From Mesonia oceanica (GTDB taxonomy: Bacteria > Bacteroidota > Bacteroidia > Flavobacteriales > Flavobacteriaceae): a DNA stretch of 64,000 nucleotides. Location: NCBI RefSeq assembly GCF_902499555.1, contig NZ_CABVMM010000011.1, forward strand, positions 1 to 64,000. Reading direction: 5' to 3'. The position numbers and the translations under genes were made by a program. This document shows, piece by piece, positions 58,083 to 64,000 of the stretch (position 1 is the stretch's first letter; each line of letters opens with the position of its first letter). The notes beneath the pieces were generated by a model. It did no database searches and was not told the DNA's origin. It saw nothing but the letters and a program-made list of their open reading frames with translations.

Positions 58083-58144
58083 TACTTTTGCAGTTCGAAA
58101 AATTTTGATAAAAGTCTAAAAGACAGAAACTTTACATTTATCAA
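58083..58144 (+). promoter_or_regulatory. Internal promoter and hairpin leader for rpmJ-rpsM-rpsK-rpsD-rpoA-rplQ
   Basis: TACTTTTG (58083-58090) followed by C matches the Bacteroidota -7 box. The -33 region is poor. The leader that would follow contains TTGATAAA (58105-58112) paired with TTTATCAA (58137-58144), enclosing a second hairpin GTCT/AGAC (58114-58117 with 58121-58124). The arrangement suggests an extra promoter for the alpha-operon genes with a folded 5' leader. Confidence 0.55.
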
Positions 58145-58159
58145 GAAAAATCAATTGAG

Positions 58160-58276
58160 ATGAAAGTAAGAGCATCAGTAAAAAAGAGAAGTGCCGACTG
58201 CAAGATTGTACGCAGAAAAGGGCGTCTTTACGTTATTAATAAAAAGAATCCTAGATTTAAACAAAGACAAGGCTAA
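58160..58276 (+). CDS. rpmJ: 50S ribosomal protein L36, zinc-free form
   Basis: bL36, 38 residues: [20 protein letters not shown] onward to KQRQG. It is short but unmistakable by sequence and position between infA and rpsM. Relative to E. coli L36, the four zinc ligands (C11, C14, C27, H33) are reduced to C14 alone; positions 11, 27 and 33 are Ser, Asn and Phe. It should therefore not bind zinc. Its stop lies 2 bp before rpsM. Confidence 0.97.
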   Translation: MKVRASVKKRSADCKIVRRKGRLYVINKKNPRFKQRQG

Positions 58277-58278
58277 TT

Positions 58279-58653
58279 ATGGCAAGAATTGCAGGTGTAG
58301 ATATACCTAAACATAAGCGAGGAGTTATAGCTTTAACCTATATCTTCGGAATTGGCAAGAGTAGAGCTCAAGAAATCCTTGAGGAAGCCAAAGTAGATGA
58401 AAATACAAAAGTTTCAGATTGGACCGATGATGAAATCGGAAGAATTCGTGAAGCTGTTGGGCAATATACCATAGAAGGTGAATTAAGATCTGAAGTGCAA
58501 CTTAGCATTAAGCGATTAATGGATATAGGTTGTTACCGTGGTATCCGTCATAGATCAGGTCTTCCATTAAGAGGTCAACGTACTAAGAATAATTCTAGAA
58601 CACGTAAAGGAAGAAGAAAAACTGTTGCTAACAAGAAAAAAGCAACTAAATAA
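58279..58653 (+). CDS. rpsM: 30S ribosomal protein S13
   Basis: uS13, 124 residues, in the 30S head, contacting the P-site tRNA and 50S bridges. [20 protein letters not shown] and [24 protein letters not shown] are diagnostic. Confidence 0.99.
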   Translation: MARIAGVDIPKHKRGVIALTYIFGIGKSRAQEILEEAKVDENTKVSDWTDDEIGRIREAVGQYTIEGELRSEVQLSIKRLMDIGCYRGIRHRSGLPLRGQRTKNNSRTRKGRRKTVANKKKATK

Positions 58654-58665
58654 TAAGTAGTAGTT

Positions 58666-59049
58666 ATGGCAAAGTCAACAACTAAAAAACGTAAAGTATC
58701 CGTTGATTCTTTTGGTGAGGCACACATTACTGCATCCTTCAATAATATCATTGTTTCTTTAACAAATAAAGGAGGAGATGTAATTTCTTGGTCTAGCGCA
58801 GGTAAAATGGGTTTTAGAGGTAGTAAGAAAAATACTCCTTACGCTGCTCAATTAGCTGCAGAAGATGCTGTGAAAGTAGCACACGAAGCTGGATTAAGAA
58901 AAGTAAAAGTATATGTGAAAGGACCCGGAAATGGTAGAGAATCTGCAATCCGTTCTATTCACAATGGTGGTGTTGAAGTAACCGAAATTATCGATATTAC
59001 TCCAATCCCACACAATGGATGTCGTCCACCTAAAAGACGTAGAGTTTAA
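58666..59049 (+). CDS. rpsK: 30S ribosomal protein S11
   Basis: uS11, 127 residues, on the 30S platform near the E site. [35 protein letters not shown] core and the ending [12 protein letters not shown] are diagnostic. It is the last gene before the structured rpsD leader. Confidence 0.99.
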   Translation: MAKSTTKKRKVSVDSFGEAHITASFNNIIVSLTNKGGDVISWSSAGKMGFRGSKKNTPYAAQLAAEDAVKVAHEAGLRKVKVYVKGPGNGRESAIRSIHNGGVEVTEIIDITPIPHNGCRPPKRRRV

Positions 59050-59147
59050 TCATATTTAAAGTATAACAAACAAGGGAGTTCCGGTTATCGAAGGATTTTA
59101 TATTATCGAAAGACCTTAATTCATAACCGCCCTTAAAATTTAAGTAA
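59050..59147 (+). promoter_or_regulatory. Structured leader of rpsD
   Basis: This 98-bp gap folds into one extended hairpin: AAGGG (59072-59076) with CCCTT (59130-59134), GGTTAT (59083-59088) with ATAACC (59123-59128), and AAGG (59091-59094) with CCTT (59114-59117). TTATCGAA occurs twice (59085-59092 and 59103-59110). No promoter or T-tract is present. It is a candidate site for translational feedback by S4, which regulates its own operon in other bacteria. Protein binding is inferred. Confidence 0.65.
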
Positions 59148-59753
59148 ATGGCAAGATATACTGGTCCAAAAAGTAAAATAGCTAGAAAGTTTGGAGAAGC
59201 TATTTTTGGAGATGATAAATCTTTCGAGAAAAGAAATTATCCTCCAGGTCAACACGGAAACAACAGACGCCGTGGAAAAAAATCTGAATATGCTATCCAG
59301 TTAATGGAAAAGCAAAAAGCAAAATATACTTACGGTATATTAGAGCGTCAGTTCAGAAATATGTTTGAAAAAGCAACAAGTTCACAAGGGATTACTGGTG
59401 AAGTTTTACTTCAATTATGTGAATCTCGTTTAGATAATGTTGTGTATAGAATGGGGATTGCCCCTTCAAGAAGAGGAGCAAGACAATTAGTTTCCCACAG
59501 ACATATTACTGTAAACGGCGAAATAGTAAATATACCATCTTACCGTCTAAGAGCTGGAGATGTAATTGGGGTAAGAGAAAAGTCTAAGTCTTTATCAGTT
59601 ATCCAATCTGCATTGGAAAACTCAAATAATGTTTACGAATGGATTAGCTGGAATTCAGAGAAGAAAGAAGGAACTTTCGTTTCTATCCCTTCTAGAATTC
59701 AAATTCCAGAAAACATTAACGAACAATTCATCGTCGAATTATACTCGAAATAA
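59148..59753 (+). CDS. rpsD: 30S ribosomal protein S4
   Basis: uS4, 201 residues, primary 16S rRNA binder and assembly nucleator. [20 protein letters not shown], the [19 protein letters not shown] segment and the S4 domain ([33 protein letters not shown]) are complete. No zinc cysteines at the N-terminus (the C-minus form). In E. coli and B. subtilis S4 represses its own message. Confidence 0.99.
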   Translation: MARYTGPKSKIARKFGEAIFGDDKSFEKRNYPPGQHGNNRRRGKKSEYAIQLMEKQKAKYTYGILERQFRNMFEKATSSQGITGEVLLQLCESRLDNVVYRMGIAPSRRGARQLVSHRHITVNGEIVNIPSYRLRAGDVIGVREKSKSLSVIQSALENSNNVYEWISWNSEKKEGTFVSIPSRIQIPENINEQFIVELYSK

Positions 59754-59777
59754 TTTTTAATAGACAGAACTCATAAT

Positions 59778-60770
59778 ATGGCCATACTTAATTTTCAGAA
59801 GCCCGATAAAGTTATCATGATTGATTCAACGGAGTTCGAGGGCAAGTTTGAATTTCGTCCCTTAGAACCTGGATATGGATTAACAGTAGGTAACGCTTTA
59901 AGACGAGTACTGTTGTCTTCTTTAGAAGGTTTTGCAATCACTTCAGTAAGAATTGAAGGAGTAGAGCACGAATTCTCTACCATCGCTGGAGTAGTAGAAG
60001 ATGTTACTGAGATTATCTTAAACTTAAAACAAGTTCGTTTTAAAAGACAGATTGAAGATGTAGATAATGAAACCGTTACTATTTCTGTATCTGGAAAAGA
60101 TCAATTAACTGCGGGAGACTTTCAGAAATTTATTTCAGGATTTCAGGTGCTAAATCCAGATTTAGTAATCTGTAATATGGAAGATAGCGTAAACCTTAAT
60201 ATCGAATTAACAATCGATAAAGGTCGTGGTTATGTGCCTGCTGAAGAAAACAAAAAAAATAATGCTCCTTTAGGTACTATATATACAGACTCTATTTATA
60301 CACCAATAAAGAATGTAAAATATAGTATAGAAAACTATCGTGTAGAACAAAAAACTGATTATGAAAAATTAGTTTTTGAAATTATTAGTGATGGTTCTAT
60401 TCACCCTAAAGATGCTTTAACAGAAGCAGCAAAAATATTAATCCATCACTTTATGTTATTCTCTGATGAAAGAATAACATTAGAGGCAGATGAAATTGCT
60501 CAAACTGAAACTTATGATGAAGAATCACTTCATATGAGACAGTTATTGAAAACTAAGTTAACCGACTTAGACCTTTCAGTAAGAGCTTTAAATTGTTTAA
60601 AAGCTGCAGAAGTAGATACTTTAGGAGACTTAGTATCTTATAACAAAAACGATTTGATGAAGTTCCGTAACTTCGGGAAAAAGTCTTTAACAGAGCTAGA
60701 AGAACTAGTAAGCAATAAAGGACTTAATTTCGGTATGGACCTTTCAAAATATAAACTAGATAAAGATTAA
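59778..60770 (+). CDS. rpoA: RNA polymerase alpha subunit
   Basis: A 330-residue alpha subunit, with the N-terminal assembly domain ([28 protein letters not shown]) and the C-terminal helix-hairpin-helix domain ([40 protein letters not shown]) that binds UP elements and regulators. A flexible linker of about 15 residues is at 236-252. It lies in the usual place between rpsD and rplQ. Confidence 0.99.
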   Translation: MAILNFQKPDKVIMIDSTEFEGKFEFRPLEPGYGLTVGNALRRVLLSSLEGFAITSVRIEGVEHEFSTIAGVVEDVTEIILNLKQVRFKRQIEDVDNETVTISVSGKDQLTAGDFQKFISGFQVLNPDLVICNMEDSVNLNIELTIDKGRGYVPAEENKKNNAPLGTIYTDSIYTPIKNVKYSIENYRVEQKTDYEKLVFEIISDGSIHPKDALTEAAKILIHHFMLFSDERITLEADEIAQTETYDEESLHMRQLLKTKLTDLDLSVRALNCLKAAEVDTLGDLVSYNKNDLMKFRNFGKKSLTELEELVSNKGLNFGMDLSKYKLDKD

Positions 60771-60826
60771 TTCATCATATTTTGCTCCCCGCGAGGGTTT
60801 GGTAGCAAGATGATAAAGTAAAAGTC
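60771..60826 (+). promoter_or_regulatory. Structured leader of rplQ
   Basis: The 56-bp rpoA-rplQ gap folds compactly: ATCAT (60774-60778) with ATGAT (60810-60814), TTGCT (60782-60786) with AGCAA (60804-60808), and a CCC-GCGA-GGG hairpin (60788-60797) that carries a GNRA tetraloop. It uses nearly the whole gap, ends 13 bp before the rplQ ATG, and lacks a T-tract. It resembles a ribosomal-protein leader; the likely ligand would be L17, but this is inference. Confidence 0.65.
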
Positions 60827-61360
60827 ATGAGACACGGAAAGAAATTTAATCACTTAGGAAGAAAAACAGCTCATAGAAAATCGATGTTGGCCAACATGGC
60901 TTCTTCTTTAATTGAACACAAAAGAATTAATACTACTACTGCTAAAGCAAAGGCTTTAAAACAGTTTGTAGAACCTTTAGTAACTAAATCTAAAGAAGAC
61001 ACTACTCATAACAGAAGATTGGTTTTCGCTAAACTTCGTAACAAATATGCGGTAAGTGAATTATTTAGAGAAGTTGCCCCTAAAGTAGGTGATCGTCCGG
61101 GAGGATATACTAGAATCATCAAATTAGGAAATCGTTTAGGAGATAACGCAGATATGGCACTTATCGAATTAGTAGATTTCAACGAAATTTACAATCCTAA
61201 AGGAGAAGGTAAGAAAAAAACTACTCGTCGTAGTAGAAGAGGTGGTAAGAAGAATAATTCTTCTGAAGAAACTACTTCTACAGAAACTAAAACTGAAGCT
61301 AAAGAAGAGCCGAAAAAAGAAGCTCCTAAAGCTGATGAAAAAGCTGACGATAAAAAATAA
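60827..61360 (+). CDS. rplQ: 50S ribosomal protein L17
   Basis: bL17, 177 residues. The start [23 protein letters not shown] and the [14 protein letters not shown] and [13 protein letters not shown] segments are diagnostic. A C-terminal extension of about 45 residues rich in Lys, Glu, Thr and Ala (after [14 protein letters not shown]) is beyond the E. coli length and is likely disordered. It is the last gene of the cluster and ends at a strong terminator. Confidence 0.98.
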   Translation: MRHGKKFNHLGRKTAHRKSMLANMASSLIEHKRINTTTAKAKALKQFVEPLVTKSKEDTTHNRRLVFAKLRNKYAVSELFREVAPKVGDRPGGYTRIIKLGNRLGDNADMALIELVDFNEIYNPKGEGKKKTTRRSRRGGKKNNSSEETTSTETKTEAKEEPKKEAPKADEKADDKK

Positions 61361-61392
61361 TATGATTTACCTCTATTATTAAAAATCTTAAA

Positions 61393-61428
61393 AAAGGATA
61401 AGCTCTTAGAGTTTATCCTTTTTTTTTA
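61393..61428 (+). terminator. Terminator of the ribosomal supercluster
   Basis: GGATAAGCTC (61396-61405) pairs with GAGTTTATCC (61409-61418) around a 3-nt loop (one G-T wobble), followed by nine T (61419-61427). It ends the rpsL-rplQ transcript before carA. Confidence 0.9.
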
Positions 61429-61454
61429 ATTTCTTTGTAAATAAATTGAAATCA

Positions 61455-62567
61455 ATGAAATATCAAGTTCGAAAAAAAGCAATTTTATTATTGGAAGATG
61501 GTACCATTTTCCACGGAAAAGTAGTTGGTGAAAGAGAAGGTACAAGCTTTGGGGAAGTTTGTTTCAATACCGGAATGACAGGGTATCAAGAAATTTTTAC
61601 AGATCCTTCCTATTATGGTCAAATTATGATTACCACCAATGCGCATATTGGTAATTATGGGACTTTTTCAGATGAAATAGAATCAGATTCAATTAAGATC
61701 GCCGGACTTGTTTGTAAGAATTTTAGTTATAATTATTCAAGAGAAAAATCAGATCTTTCTTTAGAAGAATTTTTAAAAAAATACAATCTCCTTGCAATCT
61801 CAGATATAGATACACGCGCTTTGGTTTCTTACATTAGAAGAAATGGAGCGATGAACGCTGTGATATCTACTAGAGTAGATGAAATAGCTCAATTAAAAGA
61901 AGAACTGGCATCAATTCCTTCTATGAAAGGTTTAGAGCTTTCTTCTAAGGTATCTACCAAAGAACCTTATTTTATAGGAGATGAAAATGCTGAATTTAAA
62001 GTAGCCGCATTAGATATTGGTATCAAGAAGAATATCCTAAGAAATCTTGCCCAAAAAGGATGTTACATTAAAGTTTTCCCTTTCAATACTTCTTTTGAAG
62101 AAATGGAATCGTGGAATCCTGATGGATATTTCTTATCAAATGGTCCTGGAGATCCAGAACCTTTAAAAGATGCAATTGAAGCTACTAAAAAAATCATTGA
62201 AAAAGATAAACCATTATTTGGTATATGCTTAGGCCATCAAGTTATTGCATTGGCCAACGGAATCGATACATTTAAGATGCACCATGGGCATCGCGGAATT
62301 AATCATCCCGTAAAAAACTTACTTACTGGAAAAGGTGAAATAACCTCTCAAAATCATGGATTTGCCGTAAGTAAAGAATCCTTAGAGAAAAATCCGGATG
62401 TGGAAATAACCCATATTCATTTGAATGATCAGACCGTTGCTGGATTGAGAATGAAAAATAAAAACTGTTTTTCAGTTCAATATCATCCAGAAGCCGGTCC
62501 CGGACCTAACGATGCACTTTATTTATTCGATCAATTCATTGAGAATATGAAAAAAGTTACCGCATAA
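61455..62567 (+). CDS. carA: Carbamoyl-phosphate synthase small subunit
   Basis: Glutaminase subunit that releases ammonia from glutamine for CarB, feeding arginine and pyrimidine synthesis. The N-terminal CarA domain (FHGKVVGEREGTSFGEVCFNTGMTGYQEI) and the class I amidotransferase domain are complete. The catalytic triad is C258 (GICLGHQ), H344 and E346 (QYHPEAGPGP). From ATG 61455 the protein is 370 residues; a TTG at 61446 would add three residues. carB is not in the window; the gene ends at a terminator. Confidence 0.97.
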   Translation: MKYQVRKKAILLLEDGTIFHGKVVGEREGTSFGEVCFNTGMTGYQEIFTDPSYYGQIMITTNAHIGNYGTFSDEIESDSIKIAGLVCKNFSYNYSREKSDLSLEEFLKKYNLLAISDIDTRALVSYIRRNGAMNAVISTRVDEIAQLKEELASIPSMKGLELSSKVSTKEPYFIGDENAEFKVAALDIGIKKNILRNLAQKGCYIKVFPFNTSFEEMESWNPDGYFLSNGPGDPEPLKDAIEATKKIIEKDKPLFGICLGHQVIALANGIDTFKMHHGHRGINHPVKNLLTGKGEITSQNHGFAVSKESLEKNPDVEITHIHLNDQTVAGLRMKNKNCFSVQYHPEAGPGPNDALYLFDQFIENMKKVTA

Positions 62568-62573
62568 AATTAA

Positions 62574-62601
62574 AGCCCTTGAAATTTTCAAGGGTTTTTT
62601 T
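62574..62601 (+). terminator. Intrinsic terminator after carA
   Basis: CCCTTGAA (62576-62583) pairs with TTCAAGGG (62587-62594), followed by seven T (62595-62601). It separates carA from eno. Confidence 0.9.
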
Positions 62602-62702
62602 GTTAACAAAAACGTTTTCGGATGGCTTTAAATTCCAAAATTCATAATTGTTGACATAAATTTAAAAGTATTTAAGCTTTTAAATCATTATCTTGCAGCT
62701 AA

Positions 62703-64000
<1,298 letters not shown>

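Noticed and set aside
62641..62700. Promoter for eno (TATCTTG at 62689-62695)
   Set aside because: It lacks one T of the TAnnTTTG box and there is no -33 element at the proper distance.

Overview
The window is chromosomal DNA from a member of the phylum Bacteroidota, most likely family Flavobacteriaceae. The evidence is an AT-rich composition, a SusC/SusD pair, signal peptides ending in Ala-Gln, many short lipoboxes, almost no Shine-Dalgarno sequences, and promoters of the TTTG-N19-TAnnTTTG type (the clearest is in front of rpsL). No phage, insertion sequence, tRNA or CRISPR array was seen. The window opens inside a 5S rRNA gene and closes inside the enolase gene.

Layout. (1) 1-123: 3' end of an rRNA operon with its terminator. 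(2) 214-2490: a small phosphoglycosyl transferase, a sugar aminotransferase and a nitroreductase. (3) 2487-6691: a BlaI repressor and M56 (BlaR1-like) sensor peptidase system with a TPR protein and a TonB-C-like lipoprotein, controlled by three copies of one palindromic operator. (4) 6693-19643: mixed housekeeping genes: a glycosyltransferase and flippase-like pair, ruvC, ferritin, a secreted glutathione peroxidase, an M3 peptidase, purE/purK and hpt-adk-obg. (5) 19875-26378: a 2167-residue alpha-2-macroglobulin with a SusC-type regulatory plus TonB-plug segment embedded in it. (6) 26485-36349: TPR protein, mpl, radC, a deacetylase-like protein that seems to have lost its metal ligands, a HAD nucleotidase, rarA, rhomboid protease and rlmB. 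(7) 36413-42238: a SusC/SusD transport locus with two accessory lipoproteins. (8) 42350-44041: a BamA/TamA-like outer-membrane protein with no ordinary start codon. (9) 44221-61360: the merged str-S10-spc-alpha ribosomal supercluster (rpsL to rplQ), all on the + strand, including the 38-codon rpmJ. (10) carA and a truncated eno.

The most interesting observations are three structured non-coding leaders inside the ribosomal cluster (before rplC, rpsD and rplQ; the rplC one contains a full intrinsic terminator), the macroglobulin-plug fusion, the BlaI operator array with no beta-lactamase nearby, the start-less outer-membrane gene and the apparently inactivated deacetylase. None of these could be checked here against a database, so their novelty is unproven.
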